Positions 17,101-25,446 of a stretch of 64,000 bases of DNA are shown here, piece after piece (the first letter of the stretch is position 1; every line of letters starts with the position of its first letter). A model generated the notes under the pieces. The model saw only the letters and a list, made by a program, of their open reading frames with translations, was not told the origin of the DNA and ran no database searches. Source of the stretch: Nocardia sp. alder85J (GTDB lineage Bacteria; Actinomycetota; Actinomycetes; Mycobacteriales; Mycobacteriaceae); NCBI RefSeq assembly GCF_020176955.2, contig NZ_JAIUCZ020000001.1:806001-870000 (forward strand), in the 5' to 3' direction. A program made the translations under genes and the position numbers.

Positions 17101-19369
17101 GACCACCGCCGACGTGGACGTGCTGGAGGCGCACGGCACCGGGACCACCCTGGGCGATCCCATCGAGGCGAACGCGGTGCTGGCGACCTACGGTCGCGAC
17201 CGCGCGCAGCCGCTGCTGCTGGGCTCGCTGAAATCCAACATCGGTCACACCCAGGCCGCCGCCGGAATTCTCGGAACCATCAAAATGCTGCTCGCGCTGC
17301 ATCATCGGCTCGTGCCGCCGACGCTGCACGTCGATTCCGCGACGCCGCACGCCCACTGGGCCGCCGGATCGGTGCGCCTGGCCACCACCGCCACCCCGTG
17401 GCCCGCCGCCGCTCGCCCGGCCCGCGCGAGCGTCTCGGCCTTCGGCATCAGCGGCACCAATGCTCACGTGGTGCTGGAGGCGGCGCCCGCCACCCTCGTC
17501 CCGGTGCCCGCCACCTCCGCACCGGTCACGGATACCACTGCACCGGTCACCGATGGCGTTGCGCCTGCCGGCGGTGGCGCTGCACCGGCGAGTGGTGGTG
17601 CTGAGCCTGCTGGTGGCGGCACCGCATCGTCGGCCGGTGGCACCGCACTCGCCAATGGTGGCGCTGCACCCGCTCGTGGTGCGGCCGGGTCTGCCGCGAG
17701 TGTCGCCGAAGGCCCCACCGGCATCGCTGACCCCGCGAATCCGCTGCTCCCGCTGATTGTTTCGGCGGCGAGCCCGGCCGGGCTCGCCGCGCAGGCGGAT
17801 CGGATCGGGGCATTACTCGACACGGGCGCGGCCGCCGTGGATATCGGCTGGTCGCTGGCCACCACCCGGACCGGGTTCGAGCATCGGGCGGTGGTGTTCG
17901 GCGCCGACCGGGCCGATCTGGCCGCGCTGGCGGCGGGCCGGACCGGGTATGCCGTCACCGGCCGCGCGGATGTGCGCGGTGGCATCGTCTTCGTCTGCCC
18001 CGGCCACGGAACCCAGTGGGCGGGAATGGCTTCGGCGCTGTCGGTGGAATCACCGGTGTTCGCGGCGGTGCTCGACGAGTGCGAGGCCGCGATCCGGGAG
18101 CTCGCAGGCTGGTCGCTGGCGGAGGTGCTGGACGACGAATCCGCGCTGAGCCGAACCGAGTTCGTGCAACCGGCGGTGTTCGCGATCACGGTCGCGCTGG
18201 CCCGGCTGTGGCAGTGGTACGGCGTCGAACCCGACGCGGTGATCGGCCACTCCTTCGGTGAGATCGCCGCCGCGCACCTGGCGGGCGTGCTGTCGTTGCG
18301 CGAGGCGATCGGCGTCGTGGTGCGCAGGGGAGCGGCCTGCGCCGGGCTGTCCGGGCGGATGCTGTCGGTGCAGTCGCCCGTGTCCGAGGTCGAGCAGCGA
18401 CTGGCCGGGCGTCCGGGCATCACCGTTGCCGCCCGCAACAGTGACCGGGTGACCGTGGTGTCCGGAGCGGCGGCGGAGATCGAGGCGCTGCTCGTCGAAT
18501 ATCGGCAGGCCGGTGTCGTCGTGCATCCGGTGGCCATCGACTTCGCCTCGCACTCCGCGCATGTCGAGCCCGCACGCGATCGCCTCCTCGCGGAACTGGC
18601 CGGACTGCGCCCGCGCCCGGCCCGAATTCCCTGGTATTCCACGGTGACCGGCTCGGTGCTGGCCGGACCGGAGGCCGACGGCGCCTACTGGTACGACAAT
18701 CTGCGCAATCCCGTCCGGTTCGCCGATACCGTGGAAACTTCGGCGGCGGGCGGCTTCCGGTGCTTCGTCGAGGTGAGCCCGCATCCGGTGCTGGCCACCG
18801 CGATCGCGGCGACGGTGGGCGAGGCCGGGCAGGTGCTGCCGACGCTGCGCCGGCGGCGGGGCGGTACCGAGCAGTTCGCGAACGGTCTGGCCCGTGGATA
18901 CGTCCGCGGCCTGCCGGTGCGCTGGGACCGCTGTTTCGGCGATGCCCGGACCATCGACCTGCCGACGTATCCGTTCCAGCGCGACCGGTATTGGCTGACA
19001 CCGCCCCGGATCACGCGTGCGGCGGCGGAGTCCGGCCCGGTCCCGAGCGCCGAGGGCACCGCGGGCGCGTTCCGGACCGAGTTCGCGCATCTGGACCTCA
19101 CCGATCGCCGGGGCCTGCTCGAGGATCTGATCCGGACCCGGGCCGCCACCCTGCTGGGCCACCCGGATCCGGCGGCGATCGAACCCGGCCATCGGTTCAC
19201 CGATATCGGTTTCGATTCGCTGACCGCGATGGAACTGCACGATTCGATCAACCGGATCACCGGACTGGCGCTACCGCTCACCACGATCTTCGAGGCCGAC
19301 ACCCCGGAATCGCTGGCCGCGCTGTTGCTCTCCGAACTCGGTGACGGGATCGGTTCCGCCGCACACTGA
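14102..19369 (+). CDS. Single-module polyketide synthase: AMP-ligase-ACP-KS-AT-ACP, no TE
   Basis: 1755 aa. Domain order: acyl/aryl-AMP ligase (about 10-545; P-loop VPSSGTTSLRPK near 202-213, TGDRATAHPDG near 421, TPTGKIARARL near 530); ACP1 (Ser600 in YGLTSAGAV); KS (about 714-1130; Cys876 in DTACSSG, His1011 in EAHGTGT, His1049 in SNIGHTQAA); AT (about 1295-1600; Ser1384 in GHSFGE, FASH at 1481-1484); ACP2 (Ser1706 in GFDSLTAMEL). FASH instead of HAFH leans toward methylmalonyl-CoA. There is no KR, DH, ER or thioesterase, so the product is a once-extended, unreduced beta-ketoacyl-ACP needing another release route. The ATGA overlap with the upstream gene selects ATG 14102; ATG 14087 is possible. 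Confidence 0.93.
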   Translation: MSPIVTGATPTLPALFRAAAAAGGTADAVYAGDGFRSWERWRTEADALTRFLQESGIGPGDVVAVHLPNCWEFLTIHIAVAAAGAVLLPLPMALGAYEIRALLARTGAVALAVDADRHRTLLPALTAEFDSLRVTLVAGIGDSSSGFASTGESGDGTTVDGRALDGVDTESAGGCCTFEDVVRRWTGVSPRPVDVRPGDRFVLVPSSGTTSLRPKICVHTHDSLIANAVAVAADAVMRADDTLIAAGPLTHAFGLLSVHLSLVAGCRQALLPGWDPSAARRLAGRSAATVLFAAPAQVRDLLREPDFGTGLREIRVSGAAVPASLVIDARRAFGTSVIAQWGMSEVGAGLFTRPDDPDDAAARGVGRPVTGAQARVVTADGAVCGPGETGELQFRSDFRCREYLGDPELTRAALTADGWLRTGDRATAHPDGSITLRGRDAEVINVGGQKFVAPEVETLLDDFPDLDRVAIIGRPDDRLGEYPCLVATLRSPGAAVTLAGIAAHLTAKGVASYRIPAELVILDRLPYTPTGKIARARLAEQLEHRTAQADSIWTRELGTLRPAERRSRALELVRAQARAVVGAADQIAPDRVFTDYGLTSAGAVRLGTALAAATGLPITTTAAYDHPTPALLAAHLTILLDSPNSAAVLHGSAAARLGSFVDETPVGPEPVAVSHESAGAAQKPVAGESVPVVPASGVVVHDSARTALGAAADDPVVVIGIGCRVPGGVSSPDEFWELLAAGRETIGDFPDDRGWTVDPDARYARRGSFLDATRFDPGFFGISPREAATMDPQQRLLLETSWEAIEHARIDPVSLRGSDTGVFAGVMTSDYLPRSYEVVTGSDPGMMTGNAGGVASGRIAYVLDLHGPAITVDTACSSGLVALHLAVRSLRYGECTLALAAGAAVLSTPVAFAEFAQQNGLAADGRCKPFAAAADGTGWGEGVGVLVLERLSVARQAGHRILGIVRGSAVNSDGTSNGLTAPSGPAQQRVIHRALADAGLTTADVDVLEAHGTGTTLGDPIEANAVLATYGRDRAQPLLLGSLKSNIGHTQAAAGILGTIKMLLALHHRLVPPTLHVDSATPHAHWAAGSVRLATTATPWPAAARPARASVSAFGISGTNAHVVLEAAPATLVPVPATSAPVTDTTAPVTDGVAPAGGGAAPASGGAEPAGGGTASSAGGTALANGGAAPARGAAGSAASVAEGPTGIADPANPLLPLIVSAASPAGLAAQADRIGALLDTGAAAVDIGWSLATTRTGFEHRAVVFGADRADLAALAAGRTGYAVTGRADVRGGIVFVCPGHGTQWAGMASALSVESPVFAAVLDECEAAIRELAGWSLAEVLDDESALSRTEFVQPAVFAITVALARLWQWYGVEPDAVIGHSFGEIAAAHLAGVLSLREAIGVVVRRGAACAGLSGRMLSVQSPVSEVEQRLAGRPGITVAARNSDRVTVVSGAAAEIEALLVEYRQAGVVVHPVAIDFASHSAHVEPARDRLLAELAGLRPRPARIPWYSTVTGSVLAGPEADGAYWYDNLRNPVRFADTVETSAAGGFRCFVEVSPHPVLATAIAATVGEAGQVLPTLRRRRGGTEQFANGLARGYVRGLPVRWDRCFGDARTIDLPTYPFQRDRYWLTPPRITRAAAESGPVPSAEGTAGAFRTEFAHLDLTDRRGLLEDLIRTRAATLLGHPDPAAIEPGHRFTDIGFDSLTAMELHDSINRITGLALPLTTIFEADTPESLAALLLSELGDGIGSAAH
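17500..17700 (+). repeat. Low-complexity coding repeat in the KS-AT linker
   Basis: Within the PKS gene, imperfect tandem units (roughly GGTGGCxCTGCACC and relatives) encode Pro/Ala/Gly/Thr-rich repeats such as TAPVTDG, GGGAAPASGGAEPAGGG and GGTALANGGAAPARG. The block is inserted between the end of the KS (VVLEAAP) and the usual AT lead-in (PLIVSAASPAGLAAQ). It looks like a flexible linker expanded by slippage or unequal exchange. Confidence 0.75.
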
Positions 19370-19401
19370 TCCGGTACGCGATGGTCGAGTCCTCGTCACG
19401 G

Positions 19402-20565
19402 TCAGTGGATTCCGATGGTGTGGTCGGTGAACCGAGGACTGAACAGCCGGTCGCCGGTCAGCCCCGAGGGCAGGCCGGCGCCACCGGCGTTCAGGATCGG
19501 TACCAATTGGCCGACGCTGTCCTGGGTGCGCGCGGGATCGTAGGTGCCGAACGAGCCGTCCGCTTCATTGGCCACCAGGCCCTGCGAGACAAGCATTTTC
19601 GCGCTGTCGGCCGCCTCGTCCGCGGTGTAGGGGGTGTAGGTGACGTCGGCGGCGACCATGTCGACGATCGTCTTGTTCGCGGCATCGGGTGCGGTGATGT
19701 AGTCCACGCCGGACTGCTGGATGATCGGCACCAGGCGTTGCAGGCACGGTGCCAGCGCGTCCACCCGGTCGGCGCGCACCACCATGTTCGAGGCGTAGAT
19801 GTCGTAGCCCATATCCTTCACCAGCTGGAATTGCACCGGCTTGGACCAGGCGGCGACGGTGTGCTGGTACGCGTAGGGCTCGGCGTCGGCGAAGCCCTGC
19901 TGGGCGATCTTCGGATCGCCGACGAAGCGTGCCGGTGCGCCGTCGTAACTGGTGTCCAGTTGCGCGCGGTCGATGAGGCCGCGGCCGACCAGCCACTGTG
20001 GGTAGATCTGATCCTTGGACACCACGACCGTGGCGTGGGAGTGGCCGATGTCGGTGATCGTCCGCCAGTCCGGGTGACTGGCCGGATCCCACATCAGGAT
20101 GGTCGGGCTGTATTTCAGCAGTGGCGTCACCCCGACCACGGGCTGGCTCGCGGCCGCGGCGACGACCTGGTCGCCGTGCATGATGCCCAGCGTCACATCG
20201 TTGTCCACGTACAGCTGGGACGAGACCGATTGGAAGCCGATCGCGGGCCCGCCGGCGCGCAGGGTGAGCCGCACGCCGGTGTCCTTGCCGCCGGCCACCA
20301 GCGGCCCGGTGACCGAATGGGCCGCGCTGTCCACGCGATAGCCCGGTCCGAGCATCTGGAACAGCGCGCCCATGTCGGACTGCGGCTGCCACTGCAACTG
20401 CACCACGACGTCGTGCGGGCACACCCCGCCGAGCTGCTGTTGTTCGGCCGCCGGAGCCAGCGCGACCGGCGCGCCGCCGGAATCGTCGGAGCTACAGGCG
20501 GACAGGGTCACCGCCGCCGCGGCGGCGGTGACGGCCGCAACCGTGCGGAAGATGCGTGGGATCAC
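19402..20565 (-). CDS. ABC transporter substrate-binding lipoprotein (NitT/TauT type)
   Basis: 387 aa. Start is GTG 20565 with AGGAGAG directly upstream. The signal peptide ends in the lipobox VTLSAC, with Cys24 or 25 as lipidation site, followed by a Ser/Asp linker. The rest resembles NMT1/SsuA-type solute receptors (VVVQLQWQPQSDMGALFQML near the mature N-terminus; VVVSKDQIYPQWL in the middle). These bind small organic ligands such as sulfonates, nitrate or pyrimidine precursors for uptake. The ATPase and permease genes lie divergently at 20850-22498. The PKS ends just downstream on the opposite strand. Confidence 0.87.
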   Translation of the reverse strand: MIPRIFRTVAAVTAAAAAVTLSACSSDDSGGAPVALAPAAEQQQLGGVCPHDVVVQLQWQPQSDMGALFQMLGPGYRVDSAAHSVTGPLVAGGKDTGVRLTLRAGGPAIGFQSVSSQLYVDNDVTLGIMHGDQVVAAAASQPVVGVTPLLKYSPTILMWDPASHPDWRTITDIGHSHATVVVSKDQIYPQWLVGRGLIDRAQLDTSYDGAPARFVGDPKIAQQGFADAEPYAYQHTVAAWSKPVQFQLVKDMGYDIYASNMVVRADRVDALAPCLQRLVPIIQQSGVDYITAPDAANKTIVDMVAADVTYTPYTADEAADSAKMLVSQGLVANEADGSFGTYDPARTQDSVGQLVPILNAGGAGLPSGLTGDRLFSPRFTDHTIGIH

Positions 20566-20668
20566 GGTCTCTCCTGGAGGGGAATCGGTACGACAGCCGA
20601 GGTGTCGAGCGCCGGGATGGGCGGCCGATCATGGCGACCGGCGGGCGAGGTCAACTATCGGCCCCGGT

Positions 20669-20682
20669 TATTACATGTAATA
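20669..20682. promoter_or_regulatory. 14-bp perfect palindrome in the divergent ABC promoter region
   Basis: TATTACATGTAATA is a perfect palindrome in the AT-rich intergenic region (20566-20849) between the divergent receptor and ATPase genes. FCD-type GntR regulators commonly bind such short AT-rich inverted repeats, and a GntR gene lies at 23602. The link is inference. The same interval also has several TGCATG/ATGCAT words near 20732-20833 but no other gene. Confidence 0.5.
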
Positions 20683-20849
20683 CCGACCATGTTTCTGTTC
20701 GGTAAATCGATCCAATATGGTCGATTACGAGCGATGATGCATGGAGTCACCGCGATTTAACGTCGAGATACCGGATGGTCATGCATGTATTTCAGACTCT
20801 AGATCGTCGGATTCGGCAACTTTGCATGCATCATGATTCGGAGGCGGGT

Positions 20850-21632
20850 ATGGCTCGGGTGGACACGATGCACGATGTGGATGCGCGGACCCTCACCAAG
20901 GAGCTCGAGCTGTCCTTCGATCGGGTGGTCAAGCGGTACCCCACCGGAACCACCGCGCTGGACGGCATCGACCTGCGGGTGCGCCGCGGTGATTTCGTCG
21001 CGGTCGTCGGGCCCTCCGGCTGCGGGAAGTCCACACTGCTGCGGCTGGCCGCCGGATTGGAAAGCCCCACTTCGGGTTCCGTCGCGGTCGGCACCGAATC
21101 GCTGGGCTTCATCTTCCAGGAGCCGACCCTGCTGCCCTGGCGCAGTGTGCGCCGCAACGTCGAATTGTGTGTGGAGCTACGGCATCTGGACAAGGCCACC
21201 CGGCGGGCCCGCGCCGATTCCGCGCTGGCCGCGGTCGGACTGTCGGACTTCGCGGACCAGCTGCCGAAGACGCTGTCGGGCGGGATGAAGATGCGTGCCT
21301 CGCTGGCCCGCGCGCTCACCCTGGCCCCGGAGGTGCTGCTGCTCGACGAGCCGTTCGGCGCGCTCGACGAGATGACCCGGCTGGACATGCAGGTGGAACT
21401 GCTGCGCCTGTACACCGAGCGCCGGTTCACCGCGATGTTCATCACGCATTCGGTGTCCGAGGCGGTGTTCCTGGCGAACCGGGTGGTGGCGATGACCGCC
21501 CGCCCCGGGCGCATCGCCGGTGTGCTCGATATCGATCTGCCGTATCCGCGCGGGCCGGAACTGCGGTACACACCGCAGTTCACCGCCCACGTCGCCCGGA
21601 TTTCCGCACTGCTGCAAGGAGAGTCACGATGA
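20850..21632 (+). CDS. ABC transporter ATPase (NitT/TauT type)
   Basis: 260 aa from ATG 20850, preceded by GAGGCGGG. An upstream in-frame ATG exists at 20775. Walker A GPSGCGKST, Q-loop FQEPTLLPW, signature LSGGM, Walker B VLLLDEPFGALDE and the switch His in FITHSVSEA are all present. The permease start overlaps its stop (ATGA). It energises uptake of the ligand bound by the lipoprotein encoded divergently at 19402-20565. Confidence 0.93.
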   Translation: MARVDTMHDVDARTLTKELELSFDRVVKRYPTGTTALDGIDLRVRRGDFVAVVGPSGCGKSTLLRLAAGLESPTSGSVAVGTESLGFIFQEPTLLPWRSVRRNVELCVELRHLDKATRRARADSALAAVGLSDFADQLPKTLSGGMKMRASLARALTLAPEVLLLDEPFGALDEMTRLDMQVELLRLYTERRFTAMFITHSVSEAVFLANRVVAMTARPGRIAGVLDIDLPYPRGPELRYTPQFTAHVARISALLQGESR

Positions 21633-22498
21633 CCGATGCCACCGTGGTGGTCGCCCTCCCCGTCGACCGCGGCGGAACGGGTTCCGTGCCGATGGTTTTC
21701 CGGCTGCTGGCCCGGGCCGGTCGCGCGCTGCGGGTGCCGATCGCCTCGCTCGCGGGGGCGGTCGTGCTCTGGTACGCCGTCACCTATCTGGTGCTGTCGC
21801 CGTCGCGCCGATTCCTGTTGCCCGCACCGCATGTCGTGCTCACCCGTTCCCTGCTGAACCGGTCGCACGTGCTGCCGATGCTGGAGGCGCTCGGCGTCAC
21901 GGCACGGGTCGCGGCGATCGGCTTCGTGGTGGCCGCGCTGGCCGGCACGGCGATCGGCACCCTGATGAGCCGGGCACGCTGGCTGGAGCGGCTGATCTAT
22001 CCGTATGCGGTGGTGCTGCAGGTGATTCCGATCCTGGCGCTGGTGCCGCTGATCGGATTGTGGTTCGGCTACGGCATTTTCGCCCGCACCCTGGTGTGCG
22101 TGATCATCGCGGTGTTCCCGATCATCACCAACACGCTGTTCGGCCTGCAATCGGTCGACCGCGGTCAGCACGAGCTGTTCACCCTGTCCCGGGCCTCGGC
22201 GCGGGACAGGCTGCTGAAACTGGAACTGCCGGCCGCGCTGCCCGCGATCCTGACCGGCCTGCGCACCGCCGCCGGGCTGGTGGTGATCGGCGCCATCATC
22301 GGCGACATGTTCTTCACCAAGGGCCGTCCGGGCATCGGCACCCTGCTCGACGTGTACCGCAGCCGGTTGCAGTCGGCGGACCTGTTCGCCTCGATCGTGC
22401 TCGCCGCGCTGCTGGGTGTGCTCGTCTTCGTGGCCTGCAACGCCGCGTCCGCAGCGCTGATCGGCGACTGGCATTCGTCCTCGGATCGGGAGAAGTGA
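21629..22498 (+). CDS. ABC transporter permease (NitT/TauT type)
   Basis: 289 aa from ATG 21629 in an ATGA overlap with the ATPase stop, AAGGAGAG upstream. About six hydrophobic segments and the EAA-type coupling region (ARDRLLKLELPAALPAILTGL) place it in the SsuC/TauC permease family. It is followed after 4 bp by the oxygenase gene, so transporter and oxygenase are probably co-expressed and the oxygenase may act on the imported compound. Confidence 0.92.
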   Translation: MTDATVVVALPVDRGGTGSVPMVFRLLARAGRALRVPIASLAGAVVLWYAVTYLVLSPSRRFLLPAPHVVLTRSLLNRSHVLPMLEALGVTARVAAIGFVVAALAGTAIGTLMSRARWLERLIYPYAVVLQVIPILALVPLIGLWFGYGIFARTLVCVIIAVFPIITNTLFGLQSVDRGQHELFTLSRASARDRLLKLELPAALPAILTGLRTAAGLVVIGAIIGDMFFTKGRPGIGTLLDVYRSRLQSADLFASIVLAALLGVLVFVACNAASAALIGDWHSSSDREK

Positions 22499-22502
22499 AC
22501 AG

Positions 22503-23540
22503 ATGAGTTTCGAAGTTCCGGTGATCGACCTGAGCGCCTACCGTGCGGCCGAACCCGACCCGGCGGCCTGTGCCGGGATCGCCGAGCGCCTCGATAGCGC
22601 TTGCCGCACGGTCGGTTTCGTGCAGATCACCGGGCACGGCATCCCCGGCGACGTCATCGATGCGCTGGCCTGCGCGCTCGACGACTTCTTCGCCCTGCCC
22701 CCGGAACACAAGCAGCGGTATCGCCGCCCGCCCGGGGACAATCGCGGCTACGCCCCGCCGAAATCGGAATCGCTGAGCATGAGCCTGGGTATCGCCTCGG
22801 CCTCGCCGGTGCGCGACTTCTACGAGGCGATCACCGTCGGCGTGGAGGCGGCCGCCTATCCCGAACTCGACCTGCCCGCCGCGCAATACGCGCACAACAG
22901 CTGGCCGGACCCGGCGTCGTTCCGGCCGGCGGTGGAGCGGTATTTCGAGCACGCCCAGGCGCTGTCGCGCACGCTGCTGCGGGCGTTCACCGACGCGCTC
23001 CGGCTCCCGCCCGGCTACTTCGACACTCTGGTCGACCATTCGATCGAGGTGCTGAAGATGAACAACTACGCCCTGCCGGAATCCGACCTCGCGATCGCCG
23101 GGGAACTGACCGGGATGGGCGCGCACACCGACTTCGGCATCCTGACCATCCTGTGGGCCGACCGGGTGCCGGGCTTGCAGATGCTGGACCGGGACGGGGC
23201 CTGGCACGACGTCCAGCCCGCACCGGGCGCGCTCCTGGTCAACCTCGGTGACGCGATGGCCCGCTGGACCAACGACCGCTGGCTGGCCACCGTGCACCGG
23301 GTGGATCCGCCGGTGCAGGACGGCCGGATCCGGCGGCGCCGGTCGGCGGCGTTCTTCTTCGACGGCAACCACGACGCGGTCATCGAGACCCTGCCCGGCT
23401 GCCTGGCCGATGGCGAAACCGGGTATCCGCCCATCACGATCGCGGCGAACATCGTGGCGAAGCTGGCCGGGATGAAATCCGGCGTGGCGCCGGTCGGGCT
23501 GCGTGAGACCGAGCGGGTCCGCGCCGCGGGAATGCGCTGA
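22503..23540 (+). CDS. 2-Oxoglutarate/Fe(II) oxygenase, isopenicillin N synthase-like
   Basis: 345 aa. The N-terminal DIOX_N region (VPVIDLSAYR, VGFVQITGHGIP) is followed by the jelly-roll core with the iron triad His208-x-Asp210 (GAHTDFG) and His265 (TVHRV), and the 2OG-binding Arg279-x-Ser281 (RRSAAFFF). In this family such enzymes hydroxylate, desaturate or cyclise small molecules, or act in sulfonate or purine use. It lies 4 bp after the permease gene. The substrate is unknown, though import by the adjacent transporter is a natural guess. Confidence 0.9.
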   Translation: MSFEVPVIDLSAYRAAEPDPAACAGIAERLDSACRTVGFVQITGHGIPGDVIDALACALDDFFALPPEHKQRYRRPPGDNRGYAPPKSESLSMSLGIASASPVRDFYEAITVGVEAAAYPELDLPAAQYAHNSWPDPASFRPAVERYFEHAQALSRTLLRAFTDALRLPPGYFDTLVDHSIEVLKMNNYALPESDLAIAGELTGMGAHTDFGILTILWADRVPGLQMLDRDGAWHDVQPAPGALLVNLGDAMARWTNDRWLATVHRVDPPVQDGRIRRRRSAAFFFDGNHDAVIETLPGCLADGETGYPPITIAANIVAKLAGMKSGVAPVGLRETERVRAAGMR

Positions 23541-23601
23541 CCGCCCCGCCGCCACCGCCGGGATACCGTGTGGTGTGGCCTCGAGCTTCGAAGGAATCCC
23601 C

Positions 23602-24246
23602 ATGACGACCACCGAACCGGCGCTGCTCGCGGAATCGGTGTACGCCGCCCTGCGTGAGGACATCCTCTCCGGCGAGCTCGCCCCCGGCACGCCGCTGAGC
23701 GTGCCGGCGCTCGCGGCCCGCCTCAATGTCAGCCGCACCCCCGTGCGGGAGGCGGTGCAGCAGCTGATCAACGAGGGCATCGCGGTGTACACCCGCAACG
23801 CGGGCGCGAAGGTGAGCGCCGTCGACGAGGAGACGATCACCCATGTGTTCCAGGTGCGCGAGGTGCTCGACGGCCTCGCCGCCTACCACGCCACGCTGCG
23901 CGCCACCCGGCGCAACGTCGCGGATCTGACGGTCATGCTGGACGAGCAGCGCGCCCTGCTCGGGGCGGCGGCGGATCGGCACCGCGACGCCCGCCTGGAC
24001 CTCGACTTCCACACCGCGATCCGCGACATCGCGGAGAACCAGCCGTTGCGCGACGCCCTGTTCCGGCTCGACAGTCAGGCACACCTCTACCGCTCCGACA
24101 TGTGGACCTTCGACGACAATCGCCACGCGGCGCTCGCCGAACACGAGCGCATCCTGACCGCGATCACGCACGGCGACGCCGAGGGCGCCCGCTCGGCCGC
24201 CTGCGCGCACGTGGCGGGCATTCTGGTGCGGCTGCGCCGTGGATGA
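23602..24246 (+). CDS. GntR-family regulator (FCD domain)
   Basis: 214 aa, ATG 23602 after AAGGAATCCC. The N-terminal winged helix has LAARLNVSRTPVREAVQQLINEGI and the C-terminal FCD domain (about 80-210) has the metal-binding type residues DLDFHTAI and EHERILTAI. It lies between the transporter/oxygenase genes and the DapA-like operon and probably controls one or both in response to a carboxylic acid-type ligand. The sites at 20669 and 24349 are candidate operators. Confidence 0.9.
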   Translation: MTTTEPALLAESVYAALREDILSGELAPGTPLSVPALAARLNVSRTPVREAVQQLINEGIAVYTRNAGAKVSAVDEETITHVFQVREVLDGLAAYHATLRATRRNVADLTVMLDEQRALLGAAADRHRDARLDLDFHTAIRDIAENQPLRDALFRLDSQAHLYRSDMWTFDDNRHAALAEHERILTAITHGDAEGARSAACAHVAGILVRLRRG

Positions 24247-24328
24247 CCTCGCGCGGCCGTGGCGGGGCCGCCATCGGTGAGTCGTCGCGCTCACCGGCGA
24301 CGGATGGCGGTCCTGCTGACACCGGCCC

Positions 24329-24372
24329 TTGACTTACGGGTCCTCAAGGTACAACAGTAAACAATACAGTAC
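24329..24372 (+). promoter_or_regulatory. Candidate promoter and direct repeats before the DapA-like operon
   Basis: TTGACT at 24329-24334 could be a -35 box, with TACAAC 15 bp downstream. The block 24349-24372 is bounded by GTAC at both ends and contains near-direct repeats ACAACAGTA and ACAATACAGTA, in an AT-richer patch about 50 bp before the ATG at 24420. It is a plausible promoter/operator for the adjacent GntR protein. Weak evidence. Confidence 0.4.
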
Positions 24373-24419
24373 TGCCCTGACGCACGGGGCGGAGGCCGGT
24401 TGCAGCAAAGGATTTCGTC

Positions 24420-25442
24420 ATGCCATCTGCACGGGAAGCACGGGACTGGGCGGCCGCAGGCGGCCTGCACGGGATCGGGGACTCGCTCTACACGCCGTTC
24501 TCCGGCCGCGACGGTGACGATATCGACCTCGACGCCTACCGGGCCCTGGTCCGGTACTGCGTCGGCGATCTCGGTCACGAGATGCTTTGGCTGACAAGCG
24601 GTTTGGCCGAATGGTGGGCGCTCACCACCGACGAGCGCAAGCTGCTGGTGGAGGTGGCCGTCGACGAGGCCCGGCAGGTGGCGCCGTCGACGGTGATCCA
24701 GGCGTGTACGAGTTCGATGTCCGCGAAGGAGGCGGTCGAGCTCACCCTGCACGCGCAGCGGACCGGCGCCGACATCTGCTACCTCCAGACCCCGCCGATG
24801 GAACTGCACGGCGGTGAGGGCGCGCTGCGGTTCTACCGGTACGTGGCCGATCGCACGGATATCGCACTGGGACTGTTCAATTCGCCCTCCTCGGGCTACG
24901 TGCTCACCCCGGACGAGATCGCCCGCATCCACGACGAAGTGCCGGCGGTGTGCGCGATCAAGCAGGGCACCATGCACTACGCCGCCAGCGCGCAGATCCA
25001 CCGGCTGGCACCCGAACTGGTGATCTGGGAGTGCGACCTGATCGCCTACCGGGCGGGCTGGCTGCAACTGGGCATCCTCGGCCCCGCCCAGCTCGGCACG
25101 GCCGGTTACCTCCAGGAGACCCCGGACAAGCCGATGTGCACCGAGTACTGGCGGCTGATCTGGGCGGGGGAGCTCACGGCGGCGGCCGCGTACGCCGAGG
25201 AATCGGGCTACGACCGCCTGATGTCGGAGGTCGGCCCCTGGTACACCGGCTATCCGGGCCGGCCGGGCTATTTCACCCACTGGGGTGAGGCGTTCCGCTA
25301 CGCCGCCTCGGTGCTCGGGCTGCCGCTGGGCGACTACCCGCACGGGCGGGCGCCCCAGGGCCTGCTCCCGGAAGAAGGTAAGCAGCAGATCCGCCGCGCG
25401 TTCGAGAACGCCGGACTGGTGCAGAGATCCGTGGAGGTGTAG
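24420..25442 (+). CDS. Dihydrodipicolinate synthase (DapA)-family aldolase/lyase
   Basis: 340 aa TIM-barrel class I aldolase, AAAGGA at 24408-24413. The Schiff-base lysine is Lys181 in AVCAIKQGTMHYA. The segment LGLFNSPSSGY corresponds to the family's LYNxPxRTG with Tyr changed to Phe, so this is not a lysine-pathway DapA but one of the catabolic members that make or cleave 2-oxo acids. The two following genes (hotdog, SnoaL-like) are within 4 bp, pointing to a small degradative pathway. Confidence 0.85.
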   Translation: MPSAREARDWAAAGGLHGIGDSLYTPFSGRDGDDIDLDAYRALVRYCVGDLGHEMLWLTSGLAEWWALTTDERKLLVEVAVDEARQVAPSTVIQACTSSMSAKEAVELTLHAQRTGADICYLQTPPMELHGGEGALRFYRYVADRTDIALGLFNSPSSGYVLTPDEIARIHDEVPAVCAIKQGTMHYAASAQIHRLAPELVIWECDLIAYRAGWLQLGILGPAQLGTAGYLQETPDKPMCTEYWRLIWAGELTAAAAYAEESGYDRLMSEVGPWYTGYPGRPGYFTHWGEAFRYAASVLGLPLGDYPHGRAPQGLLPEEGKQQIRRAFENAGLVQRSVEV

Positions 25443-25446
25443 CGCG

